Positions 17,883 to 25,762 of a stretch of 55,985 bases of DNA are shown here, one piece after another; positions within the stretch are counted from its first letter, which is position 1; each line of letters starts with the position of its first letter. A program made the translations under genes and the position numbers. The notes beneath the pieces were generated by a model. It saw only the letters and a list, made by a program, of their open reading frames with translations. It made no database searches and was not told the DNA's origin. Origin of the DNA: Bacteroidota bacterium (GTDB taxonomy: Bacteria > Bacteroidota > Bacteroidia > J057 > JAJTIE01); assembly GCA_019638695.1 (NCBI GenBank), contig JAHBTG010000012.1, positions 1 to 55,985 on the forward strand. The letters run 5' to 3'.

Positions 17883-18866
17883 TTATACCCCTACCGGCTG
17901 CTTCTCATCCTTGTAGGCGGGGCGGGGGTAGAGGCCCAGCTTGTCGAACATCTGCTGGTCGGCATTCACCTCCGGGTTGGGGGTAGTCAGCAGCTTGTCT
18001 CCGGCAAAGATGGAGTTGGCGCCCGCGAGGAAGCACAGGGCCTGCTCTTCGGTGTTCATCTGCACCCGGCCGGCGCTGAGGCGTATCTGGCTTTTGGGCA
18101 TGATGATGCGCGCGGTGGCGATCATGCGGATCATCTCCCAGCTGTCCACACGCGGCTGATGCTCCAGCGGGGTACCTGCTACGGGTACCAGTGCGTTTAC
18201 CGGTACGCTGTCCGGGTGCGGGTTCAGGTTGGAGAGCGTGTGGAGCATGCCTATGCGGTCTTCCACCGTTTCCCCCAGGCCGATAATGCCTCCGCTGCAC
18301 ACATGCACGCCGCTCTGGCGCACATGTTCCAGCGTCTTCAGGCGGTCATCATAGGTGCGGGTGGTGATGATTTCCCCGTAGTGCTCTTCGCTGGTGTCCA
18401 GGTTGTGGTTATAGGCGGTGAGGCCGGCTTCTGCCAGGGCATTGGCCTGTGCCTGGTCTACCATGCCCAGGGTGGCGCAGACTTCCAGGTCCAGGGCTTT
18501 TACCTCGCGCACCATGTCCAGCACTTTCTCAAAGTCGCGGTTGTTGCGCACCTCGCGCCAGGCGGCGCCCATACAGAAGCGGGTGCTGCCGCTTTCCTTG
18601 GCCTCGCGGGCCACGCGCACTACTTCTTCCACGTTCATCAGTTTGTGCACGTCCACATCGGTATGGTAGCGTGCAGCCTGGGGGCAGTAGGCACAATCCT
18701 CCGGGCATCCCCCGGTTTTGATGCTCAGCAGGGTGCACACCTGCACCTCATTGGGGTCGTTATTCTCCCGGTGGATGGTGGCGGCACGGTATACCAGGTC
18801 CAGCGCCGGGCTGTTATATAGGGCAAGAATCTCTTCGCGGGTCCAGTCGTGACGGGGTTCGGTCAT
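17883..18866 (-). CDS. bioB: Biotin synthase
   Basis: Radical SAM enzyme that inserts sulfur into dethiobiotin to make biotin. The [4Fe-4S] cluster motif C-x3-C-x2-C is in [12 protein letters not shown]. Other family motifs are present: [20 protein letters not shown], and [10 protein letters not shown] with the arginine that helps bind the [2Fe-2S] cluster. The start ATG at 18866 ([12 protein letters not shown]) gives 327 residues, typical length. No other bio genes adjoin it. A good promoter lies just upstream at 18889-18921. Its 3' end is 90 bases before hisH with no strong terminator between, so read-through into the his cluster is possible. Confidence 0.95.
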   Translation of the reverse strand: MTEPRHDWTREEILALYNSPALDLVYRAATIHRENNDPNEVQVCTLLSIKTGGCPEDCAYCPQAARYHTDVDVHKLMNVEEVVRVAREAKESGSTRFCMGAAWREVRNNRDFEKVLDMVREVKALDLEVCATLGMVDQAQANALAEAGLTAYNHNLDTSEEHYGEIITTRTYDDRLKTLEHVRQSGVHVCSGGIIGLGETVEDRIGMLHTLSNLNPHPDSVPVNALVPVAGTPLEHQPRVDSWEMIRMIATARIIMPKSQIRLSAGRVQMNTEEQALCFLAGANSIFAGDKLLTTPNPEVNADQQMFDKLGLYPRPAYKDEKQPVGV

Positions 18867-18888
18867 AGAATGAAGACTTTTAAGTAAA

Positions 18889-18921
18889 CAAAGATAATAA
18901 GAAGCCCCTATCTCCGCACAA
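18889..18921 (-). promoter_or_regulatory. Bacteroidota-type promoter of bioB
   Basis: Minus-strand TTG (18921-18919), 22 bases, then TATCTTTG (18896-18889), an exact match to TTG...TAnnTTTG. The bioB start codon is 22 bases downstream. No BirA-like palindrome was recognised. Confidence 0.6.
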
Positions 18922-18985
18922 GGGTTTATCCTGCCATGTGTGAAGCGCCGGGTCCGGCGCACGCCGGTGAGGGGGTAAGCCCCAT

Positions 18986-19015
18986 AAAAAAGCACCTCCT
19001 TTGCGGGAGGTGCTT
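18986..19015 (-). terminator. Rho-independent terminator of the S46 peptidase gene
   Basis: A perfect 10-bp stem (AAGCACCTCC 18990-18999 with 19006-19015) with a 6-base loop. On the minus strand it is followed by a run of T. It lies 35 bases after the S46 peptidase stop. Confidence 0.85.
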
Positions 19016-19049
19016 CAAGCTTTTGGTAGTTCAGGACCTGAATGGCGGA

Positions 19050-21230
19050 TTATCGCACCAGCTTCATCTCATCGATCAGATGGCCGGCATTCCCCAGCTT
19101 CTCTATGATGAAGAGCACATAGCGGATATCCACGTTGATGGTACGTTTGCGCGTGGTGTCAAACACCAGGTCGCCGCTCATGGCTTCCCAGTTGCCGTCA
19201 AATGCGCAGCCGATGATATTACCACTGGCATCCAGCACGGGGCTGCCGCTGTTGCCGCCGGTGATATCGGTATCGGTGAGGAAGCAGACAGGCAATGAGC
19301 CGTCAGGATTGGCCCAGCGGCCAAAGTCCTTTTTCTCCAGCAGCTCTATGAGGCGGGCGGGCACGTCGAACTCCAGGTCTTCGGGCTTGAATTTCTCCAG
19401 GATTCCCTGGTGAGTGGTGGCAAAGTCATAATGCACGGCGTCTGCAGGATCATAGTTCTTCACGGTGCCGTAGGTTACCCGCATGGTGAGGTTGGCATCC
19501 GGGTAGAACTTCTTGTTGGGCTGCATTTCGCGGAGGGCCTGTACATACTTGCGGTAGGGCACTTCGTTGGCGCTGTTGTGTTTCAGGTAGTTGCCATATT
19601 CGGCCCGCACCGCACCGATCATACCCTTGGAGAGGATGATGGCGGGGTCATTACTGATAAGCGCCCAGCTGGGTTTCTGCAGGAACGCCTTGAGGCGCTC
19701 TTTGGTAGCAAAAATGCTGGTGCTGTATACATAGTTGGCATAGGCCTTGAAATCGCCCTTGTATTTGGTCTCAATGGTCTTGAAGATCTCGGGATGCCGT
19801 TCCTTGGGGATGTCGCGGTAGAATGTCTCATAGAGGGTTGCCATCACGTCGCGGTCCAGCGGTGCATGGTAGTGCTCATAGACCTCATCCAGTTCGGCCA
19901 GCAGGGCATCTGCCGCCGCGCGCACTTCTGCAGGGTCTACCTTGCGCTTGTTCTTGCCGGTGCCGGGGTCCAGGGCATTGTATACGGGGAATCCTTTCTG
20001 GAAAGTGGTGAGTACGATCTGCGGGGCGAAGAGCGCCACATTCATATACATGAATACCCGCATATCTTCCAGTGAGGCATCTACATTCTGGTTGATGGTT
20101 GGGATCACGTCTCCATATTTGGCCTGGCGGGTGGCGTCTGCCTGCACCCACTGGGAAAACCTGGCTTCCTCAGCCTTGCGTTCGTCAGCCACATGGAGCT
20201 TTTGCACGCCCTGGCTCTGGCCGATAAAGTATTTCCAGCTGTTGGCCTCGGAAGCATACTTGCTGGCATAGGAGATCTTGAGAGCAGGATCATTGTCCAT
20301 ATATCCTTTCATTACCTCCAGTTTTTGGCCGAAGAGTTTGATGTAGATGGGGTTGATCTTGTCTACCTGCTGCTGGATATCATGGCCGGTCATATACCGG
20401 TTGGTGCTGCCGGGCCAGCCCATGATCATGGCATAGTCGCCGGACTTGATGCCGCCGACATTCACAGGCAAGAAGTGCTTCGGTTTGAAGGGTACGTTAT
20501 CCGTGCTGTAGGCGGCAGGCTTGTTGTCCTTGCCGGCGTATATACGGAAAATGGAGAAGTCCCCGGTGTGGCGGGGCCACATCCAGTTGTCGGTGTCGCC
20601 GCCGAACTTGCCTACATTCTCGGGAGGTGTGCCTACCAGGCGGATGTCGGTATATTCTTCATAGACAAAGAGGTAGTACTCGCTGCCGTTGAAGAAATCC
20701 TTGATCTCGACAATATAGTCCGTGCCCTCGCTGGCCTCATCCTGCAACTGGTTGATAGCTGCTCTGATTTTGGCGGTGCGCTCGCTCTCGGTCATGTCAT
20801 CTGCCACTTCGGCAAGCACTCTCTTGGTCACGTCGTCCATACGCACCAGGAACTTTACCTTCAGATCGGGGCAGTGAATTTCCTGCTGGCGGTTCATAGC
20901 CCAGAAGCCGTCGCGCAGGTAGTTATGCTCCGTGGTGCTGCGGCCGGCAATGTGCTGGTAGCCGCAGTGGTGGTTGGTGAGCAGCAGGCCGTCCGGGCTG
21001 ATGATCTCGGAGGTGCAGTATCCCGAGAACTGGGGAATGGCGTCTTTGAGCGAACCGTTGTTCACGCTATAGATCTGCTCTGCCGTGAGCTTGAGCCCCA
21101 GCGCACGCATTTCTTCGATGTTTTGCCCTATGAGCATGGGCAGCCACATGCCTTCGTCTGGCGGAGGTGTGGAGGCCCAGCCTTTGGTGGTGAGCACGGC
21201 CACCAGCAGGAATAGCTTCAGGTGTTTCAT
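19050..21230 (-). CDS. S46 family dipeptidyl-peptidase (DPP7/DPP11 type)
   Basis: Periplasmic serine exopeptidase that removes dipeptides from the N terminus of peptides, feeding amino-acid catabolism. A signal peptide (MKHLKLFLLVAVLTTKGWA) starts the 726-residue protein. The chymotrypsin-like triad is visible: His87/88 in LLTNHHCG, Asp224 in WPRHTGDF and Ser661 in GGNSGSP. The long helical S46 cap lies between about 280 and 560. The residue 18 after the catalytic serine, in AFDGNW, is Gly679; in the family this position is, as I recall, Gly in DPP7 (hydrophobic P1) and Arg in DPP11 (acidic P1), which points to DPP7-like specificity. Single gene with its own terminator. Confidence 0.93.
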   Translation of the reverse strand: MKHLKLFLLVAVLTTKGWASTPPPDEGMWLPMLIGQNIEEMRALGLKLTAEQIYSVNNGSLKDAIPQFSGYCTSEIISPDGLLLTNHHCGYQHIAGRSTTEHNYLRDGFWAMNRQQEIHCPDLKVKFLVRMDDVTKRVLAEVADDMTESERTAKIRAAINQLQDEASEGTDYIVEIKDFFNGSEYYLFVYEEYTDIRLVGTPPENVGKFGGDTDNWMWPRHTGDFSIFRIYAGKDNKPAAYSTDNVPFKPKHFLPVNVGGIKSGDYAMIMGWPGSTNRYMTGHDIQQQVDKINPIYIKLFGQKLEVMKGYMDNDPALKISYASKYASEANSWKYFIGQSQGVQKLHVADERKAEEARFSQWVQADATRQAKYGDVIPTINQNVDASLEDMRVFMYMNVALFAPQIVLTTFQKGFPVYNALDPGTGKNKRKVDPAEVRAAADALLAELDEVYEHYHAPLDRDVMATLYETFYRDIPKERHPEIFKTIETKYKGDFKAYANYVYSTSIFATKERLKAFLQKPSWALISNDPAIILSKGMIGAVRAEYGNYLKHNSANEVPYRKYVQALREMQPNKKFYPDANLTMRVTYGTVKNYDPADAVHYDFATTHQGILEKFKPEDLEFDVPARLIELLEKKDFGRWANPDGSLPVCFLTDTDITGGNSGSPVLDASGNIIGCAFDGNWEAMSGDLVFDTTRKRTINVDIRYVLFIIEKLGNAGHLIDEMKLVR

Positions 21231-21400
21231 GTGCGTAAGAAAAGTGAATAGAATTACTTTGAACTAGGGGCGAAAATAGGTAAAAGGATGTTCCCCGCTG
21301 CCAAGTGTGCGATAAACGGTCATTCCGGCCAGTATTTGCCCGTTCCCGGCAGGATAAGATTATGGCAGCAGGGGTTTCCTATTGCCTGCACAGGGAATCT

Positions 21401-23272
21401 CTAGTGATCCAGCCGGAGACCTATGAGGCAGGCGTCAGTGTGCACACGGGGGTCTTTCAGGCGCTCTTCCAGTTCGGGCACTATTTCATGGCGCTGGCTT
21501 TGCAGGTGGCGCCCTTTGAAAGCAATGAGACTTTGCAGCAGCGTGGTATCATTCACGGCAGCATACCCCTGGCTTTCTGGCAGATGCCCCAGCCCGTGAT
21601 TCCATAAATACAGCCGGTCCACATCTTCCAAAGGCAGGTTGCGGGTTTGCAGCTTGCGTTTGCCGGAACCTTTGGCGCCCAGCGGCATGGGTTCTCCTTT
21701 GAGCTCCACCTGTTTGCCGCCGCTGAACAAATGAAGGGGTATGCCATAGGCGGCATACTGGAGCTCCTCCATACCCTTGTCAATGACCAGAAGGGCGGTG
21801 TATAACGGGTTAGCCACCAGTATACGCACCCAGTCTTCATGCGCGCGCACTTCTGCTTCCAGGAAGTGCAGCAGTTCTGCGGCGGAACTGAGCGGGTGCA
21901 CGTTCAGTATCTGACGAAACATATGGGCCATCATAGCCATCAGGGTGTTGCTGGCCACGTCCGGACGCTCAGACTCAAAGAGCGCCAGCAGGTGGCGGTC
22001 TTCCCGGCTGTCCATCCATATCCAGGTATGAGGAATGGCGCCCGCGGGCACCTGCCACAGGAACGCATCCGGGAATGTCCTGAGCAGATCCGCTTCATTG
22101 GCAAACGCTACCTGCTGTATCTGTTGTATCTGCTTCAGCGCCGCGCTCAGGGTTTCGTTACGGTCTTTCAGGGCCTCTATTTCCAGTTGCTTCTGGTATA
22201 CCAGTTGTTCCGCTTCCAGGTTTTTGGTGCGTAGCAGGTCCATTTGCTGCTCTGTATCTGCTCCGCCGCCCACAGCGGAATCCTGGCTGAAACGCATGCG
22301 GGTTTGTACCCCGATGACCTCGCGTTGCAGGCGGTGATATTGTTTGTAGTGATGCAGTGCCTGTGCAGCTTCTCCCATTTGTTCATACACCCTGCTGAGC
22401 GCTTTGTGCGCCTGGTACTCATTCTCAGGGTTGCCTATTTGCAGGGCCAGGCTAAGGGCCAGTTCGCCATATTTCTGCGCTTCCTCGTAGCTGCCGGTGC
22501 CCGCGTGCATGTGGCACATGTCCGTGTAGATACTGGAGATGGCTTGCCGGTCTCCAATATCTTCCTGCAATCCCAGTGCCTCCCAGTAACACAACAAAGC
22601 CTTGCCGTCTTTGCCCAGCAGCTGGTTGATCAGGCCCATGCCTTGGAGGATGGGCGCCAGGGTGCCGGGATTGTCCGCTTTGCGGGCGGTAACCTCTGCC
22701 TGCTGGTACCATTCCAGGGCCTGCGGCAGGTCTCCTTTCTTTTCCCAGCAGTTTCCCAGGGTACTCAGGGAAATGGCGATGCCGTGCAGCTCCTGCAGGT
22801 CTATAAAAGCCTGATGGCTGATATGGGCGTATTTCAGCGCCGGGTCATATTGCCCCAGTTTGTAGTACACGGTGGCAATGTTCAGCTGGGTATTGGCCGC
22901 TACACGGTCCGGGGGACGGTCTGTCGCCATCTTAAGCGCCAGCAGATCCCATTCGAGCGCCAGCGCATAGTTGCCCATTTTCTGGTAACTGGCACCTATG
23001 TTGGAAGCCGTTTCTATGAGGCCGGCCGGGTCATTCAGCTTCTGGTAACGGGTGTAAGCTTCCTGCAGGTGGGCTATGGCTTCGCTGAAGTTGCAGAGGA
23101 TAATATGTCCGATCCCCAGGATGCGGTGTGCCCGGGCCAATAGGGCGGCATCTCCTCCGGCATTGGCAAGCTCCAGCGCCTGCCCTGCTAACGTGCAGGT
23201 TTGCTGCGGATTTTCATACCGCAGGGCAAAGGCCTGGTCTAGCAACTGGGCAATTTCTGCTGGGGTAGCCAT
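21401..23272 (-). CDS. TPR / coiled-coil protein with degenerate SpoIIE-type (PPM) phosphatase domain
   Basis: A 623-residue cytoplasmic protein, no signal peptide. Residues about 1-315 form seven or more tetratricopeptide repeats. A coiled coil follows (about 340-385), and the last 220 residues align without gaps in key segments to the SpoIIE domain encoded at 25763-27565. The metal-binding positions are lost: where active enzymes have GDSTGHGVPGAF this protein has FESERPDVASNT (about residue 430); SDGFID becomes NHGLGH (about 558); TDDIVI becomes TDACLI (about 612). The domain is therefore probably a non-catalytic binding module. TPR-SpoIIE proteins are common Bacteroidota signalling proteins; this loss of active-site residues is the odd feature. 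Partner unknown. Confidence 0.8.
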   Translation of the reverse strand: MATPAEIAQLLDQAFALRYENPQQTCTLAGQALELANAGGDAALLARAHRILGIGHIILCNFSEAIAHLQEAYTRYQKLNDPAGLIETASNIGASYQKMGNYALALEWDLLALKMATDRPPDRVAANTQLNIATVYYKLGQYDPALKYAHISHQAFIDLQELHGIAISLSTLGNCWEKKGDLPQALEWYQQAEVTARKADNPGTLAPILQGMGLINQLLGKDGKALLCYWEALGLQEDIGDRQAISSIYTDMCHMHAGTGSYEEAQKYGELALSLALQIGNPENEYQAHKALSRVYEQMGEAAQALHHYKQYHRLQREVIGVQTRMRFSQDSAVGGGADTEQQMDLLRTKNLEAEQLVYQKQLEIEALKDRNETLSAALKQIQQIQQVAFANEADLLRTFPDAFLWQVPAGAIPHTWIWMDSREDRHLLALFESERPDVASNTLMAMMAHMFRQILNVHPLSSAAELLHFLEAEVRAHEDWVRILVANPLYTALLVIDKGMEELQYAAYGIPLHLFSGGKQVELKGEPMPLGAKGSGKRKLQTRNLPLEDVDRLYLWNHGLGHLPESQGYAAVNDTTLLQSLIAFKGRHLQSQRHEIVPELEERLKDPRVHTDACLIGLRLDH

Positions 23273-23276
23273 CGCG

Positions 23277-23284
23277 CAAAGTTA
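23277..23284 (-). promoter_or_regulatory. -7 box upstream of the TPR-pseudophosphatase gene
   Basis: An exact TAACTTTG on the minus strand, separated from the start codon by only CGCG. No clear TTG at -33. If used, the mRNA would be leaderless or nearly so. Confidence 0.45.
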
Positions 23285-23373
23285 ACACACCATACGTGTT
23301 TTCCTTTGGGGCACGCGATAAGCTTGTATGAACAAACTACACAGGCCCGTCTCTTCCATACCAGGGATACAAA

Positions 23374-23404
23374 AAGCGAAGTGTAACGGCTGGGCGCTAC
23401 ACTT
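23374..23404 (-). terminator. Possible terminator of the small lipoprotein gene
   Basis: On the minus strand AAGTGTA (23404-23398) pairs with TACACTT (23385-23379) around a 12-base loop, followed by CGCTTTTTG. It lies about 20 bases after the lipoprotein stop codon. Confidence 0.55.
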
Positions 23405-23425
23405 TCTGGGATAGTTGACCGGGGA

Positions 23426-23827
23426 TTAATCCAGCAGGTGGTTCAGGCATTGCTTGGCCAGGTCTTGTACTACCTGGGGGTTCTTGGTTACGGCCATAGC
23501 CTTGTCCATCGTGGGATAGGCCGATTCGAATTTCTCCAGGGCGCACCGGCAGTAGCTGGTCATCTGGGCACTGCTCACAGATTTCAGCTCGGGAGATTTG
23601 GCGCCTTCACAGCTTTTCATAAAGCTGGTGCGGAAGCTCTTCCAGAAAGCGTCTTCCACTTCATTGCCTTTGGATGGGGCTGTTGTTTCGGGGCCTTCTT
23701 CTGTGGCGGCGGACCGTTCAGACGACTGGGTTTCTTCGGCCTTGGCCTTACTTTCGGCAGCTTCTTTTTTGTCGCAGGATATACCCAGGGCTGCTGTGAA
23801 CAGGCAGAGGAACAGGAGGTTTTTCAT
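23426..23827 (-). CDS. Small lipoprotein with conserved cysteines
   Basis: A 133-residue exported protein. The ATG at 23827 opens a lipoprotein signal (MKNLLFLCLFTAALGISC), with the lipidation cysteine followed by DKKE. A low-complexity linker rich in Glu, Ser, Ala and Thr (residues about 20-60) tethers a small helical domain (about 62-133) with four cysteines: SFMKSCEG, SYCRCALE and AKQCLNHLLD. The pattern suggests two disulfides in a helical bundle. Such small cysteine-bearing lipoproteins are common in Bacteroidota; I do not recognise a named family or function. It follows the Rieske gene by 62 bases on the same strand and may be co-transcribed. Confidence 0.7.
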   Translation of the reverse strand: MKNLLFLCLFTAALGISCDKKEAAESKAKAEETQSSERSAATEEGPETTAPSKGNEVEDAFWKSFRTSFMKSCEGAKSPELKSVSSAQMTSYCRCALEKFESAYPTMDKAMAVTKNPQVVQDLAKQCLNHLLD

Positions 23828-23889
23828 AGAGAAGAATTTAGTACTAGGAGATGCCGCCAAGATAGCAGGTTTTGGCGAATGGGCTCCGC

Positions 23890-24981
23890 TCAGGTGTTCA
23901 TAAACCGTGTGAGCAGGCGATGGAAATGGTGCACGCACTGCTCCCGTGCCGGACTATACCGCCCGCGGGAATAGATGCGGCTGCGCACGCCTTTCTGCAC
24001 GCATTCCACCACCTCCTCGTCTTCCCGTTCCACGCGGTCCAGCCCGGCGCCGGCGCCTTTGTCCATCAGCTCCTCGCGCCAGATATAGGTGAGGAAACTT
24101 ACCCGGGTATAATCGGCTGCCAGCGGCTTCACAATATTGATACTCAGGCCCCAGGGATAGAAGTTGAGCATCAGGTTGGGGAACAGCCAGAAGTAGTAGC
24201 CCCCGATACGTTGCCCGGCATCCGGGTGGTGTGCGGGTAGGTCAAATGCCAGTTCGGACCCTTTGGCTACGCCCACCTGCAGGTTGCAGTAGTCAAAGAG
24301 CTCGGTGCGGTACTGTTTGTAATCCAGCGCCTGGCTGAGGGCTGGGTGCACAAAGGGAATGTGAAAGCCCTCCAGGTAATTATCACAGTACAGCGCCCAG
24401 TTGGCGCGTACGAGGTAGTCCCTGCTGTGGTCTGCACTGTAGCGGAATGCCTGCAGGGGCAGCCAGCCCATACGTTCCTGCACGGGCGCCAGCCAGGTTT
24501 CCAGCGTGCAGGTGGGGTCTAATGCCGCAAACAGGAACGGCCCCCATTGCCCGAAGGGTACCCGGGCCAGGTGGTCCCGCTCCGAAGGGAAATCCTGTGC
24601 TTCGGCAAATTCTGGCATGCTGCTGAAGGTACCGTCCAGCCGCCATTTGCGGCCGTGGTAGCGGCACATGAGCTGGCGCAGGTTGCCGCTGTGTTCCGAC
24701 ACCAGGTTGCCCCTGTGGGTGCATACGTTGCTCAGGCAGTGCACCTGGTCTGCATCGTCCCGGGTGAGGAGCAGCGGCTCTTCCAATATACCCTCTACCA
24801 GGCGGTGGGGAGACACGTCCCCGGGGGTTTTGACCGCGCTGGTATCTGCCAGCCAGTGCCAGCTACGGGCAAAAACGGTCTCGCGCTGCAGGGCAAAGTA
24901 GCGGGGGTCGGTATAGAATTCGCCCGGCAGGGTTTGTGCCCGGGTGATATCCGGGTCTATGAGGCTGCGGAGGTCTTGCAT
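23890..24981 (-). CDS. Rieske-type oxygenase, alpha-subunit-like (choline monooxygenase / ring-hydroxylating family)
   Basis: A 363-residue non-heme iron oxygenase. The Rieske [2Fe-2S] ligands C-x-H and C-x2-H are in NVCTHRGN and LMCRYHGRKW (residues about 80-105). The catalytic domain has the mononuclear iron histidines in EGFHIPFVHP, preceded by the NWALYCDNYLE bridge-aspartate motif. The acidic C-terminal segment (VEREDEEVVECVQKG) matches the family's last iron-ligand region. The start at 24981 (MQDLRSLIDPDI) is chosen for homology. No ferredoxin or reductase gene adjoins, so the electron donor must be elsewhere. The substrate could be an aromatic compound or a quaternary amine; sequence alone does not say. 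Confidence 0.88.
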   Translation of the reverse strand: MQDLRSLIDPDITRAQTLPGEFYTDPRYFALQRETVFARSWHWLADTSAVKTPGDVSPHRLVEGILEEPLLLTRDDADQVHCLSNVCTHRGNLVSEHSGNLRQLMCRYHGRKWRLDGTFSSMPEFAEAQDFPSERDHLARVPFGQWGPFLFAALDPTCTLETWLAPVQERMGWLPLQAFRYSADHSRDYLVRANWALYCDNYLEGFHIPFVHPALSQALDYKQYRTELFDYCNLQVGVAKGSELAFDLPAHHPDAGQRIGGYYFWLFPNLMLNFYPWGLSINIVKPLAADYTRVSFLTYIWREELMDKGAGAGLDRVEREDEEVVECVQKGVRSRIYSRGRYSPAREQCVHHFHRLLTRFMNT

Positions 24982-25097
24982 ACAGTGAATATACCGGAGA
25001 AGCGGCAAAATCCCAAGGCAGTTGCCGGATACTTTTCCGGGGCCTTGCAGGGCCCTGTCCCGCCCCCGCCCACGGAGAGGGGCCGCAAGCATGGCCT

Positions 25098-25120
25098 GCC
25101 GACTTGTCTTGGTATACCGG
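25098..25120. repeat. Left arm of an inverted repeat pair flanking the XRE gene
   Basis: It contains CCGACTTGTCTTGG followed by TATACCGG. The reverse complement of 25722-25744 shares the 14-base core exactly, so the two arms enclose the 123-codon regulator gene. Both are related to the TGCCGAA...TTCGGCATCTCC repeat class. Confidence 0.55.
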
Positions 25121-25131
25121 GGGTAGCCGGA

Positions 25132-25503
25132 CTAGGATTTTTCGCCGTTCAACTTGCGATAGACCGCCAGGAGTTCTTCCTGTAAGGTTATTTTGTCTTC
25201 GTAGATCTTGCGTTCTTCTTCAGACAATCCGTGGTTGCTGATATGATTGTTTGTATGAATAATACCATATACATGGCCATTGATGTTGTTGAAGACGATC
25301 TTTTCGTCCATTGCCAGCAGATCGAGGGGATTGATCTCCAGCACACTGGCAATCTGTTCCAACCGGCCGAGCGTCAGATCTGTGGCTTCGTTCTCCAGCC
25401 TGCTATAGGCCGCCTGGCTGATGCCTATACGGTCGGCCACATATTCCTGGCTAAATCCGCGCACTTCCCGCAGTACCCTGATCTTGTTCCCGATGGCTTT
25501 CAT
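25132..25503 (-). CDS. XRE family transcriptional regulator
   Basis: A 123-residue cytoplasmic DNA-binding protein. The Cro/C1-type helix-turn-helix covers residues about 7-62 (KIRVLREVRGFSQEYVA, then IGISQAAYSRLENEA as recognition helix, then LGRLEQIASVLEINPLDLL). The C-terminal half (INGHVYGIIHTNNHI, then a helical EERKIYEDKITLQEELLAVYRKL) is probably a dimerisation coiled coil. The ATG at 25503 is used because the helix-turn-helix fold begins there. An exact -7 box TACTTTTG lies six bases upstream. No antitoxin partner or toxin gene adjoins. Flanking inverted repeats hint at a mobile or once-mobile cassette. Confidence 0.88.
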   Translation of the reverse strand: MKAIGNKIRVLREVRGFSQEYVADRIGISQAAYSRLENEATDLTLGRLEQIASVLEINPLDLLAMDEKIVFNNINGHVYGIIHTNNHISNHGLSEEERKIYEDKITLQEELLAVYRKLNGEKS

Positions 25504-25509
25504 ACCGCA

Positions 25510-25517
25510 CAAAAGTA
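25510..25517 (-). promoter_or_regulatory. -7 box upstream of the XRE regulator
   Basis: TACTTTTG on the minus strand matches TAnnTTTG and ends six bases before the start codon. No TTG at -33 was found. Confidence 0.4.
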
Positions 25518-25721
25518 TGTGAAAAATGATTGCCGTTGAACGGGATGCCGAGTGTCTGCTTGCTGTGCAAGCTATCCGGGTTTTTACGAGGGGCTGCAGA
25601 AGACCCTTGAGTACTCCCCGGGATGACTGCCGCAGGGGCTCGTTTCTCATAAGGATTTCCCTGGCCGCGCGTGCACACCCTGGCTGCTATTAATAAGCTC
25701 CCTGCCTTGCACGATGCTGCG

Positions 25722-25744
25722 CCGGAGATGCCAAGACAAGTCGG
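25722..25744. repeat. Right arm of the inverted repeat pair flanking the XRE gene
   Basis: It reads CCGGAGATGCCAAGACAAGT on the plus strand, then CGG; its reverse complement shares CCGACTTGTCTTGG with 25099-25112. Apart from this arm and the -7 box at 25510-25517, I see nothing functional in the 259 bases between the XRE gene and the next gene. Confidence 0.55.
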
Positions 25745-25762
25745 TATGACGGGGAGACGGCG

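Noticed and set aside
23426-25503. Toxin-antitoxin or defence island around the XRE gene
   Set aside because: Neighbours are a lipoprotein, a Rieske oxygenase and a phosphatase; no toxin, nuclease or restriction gene is present.
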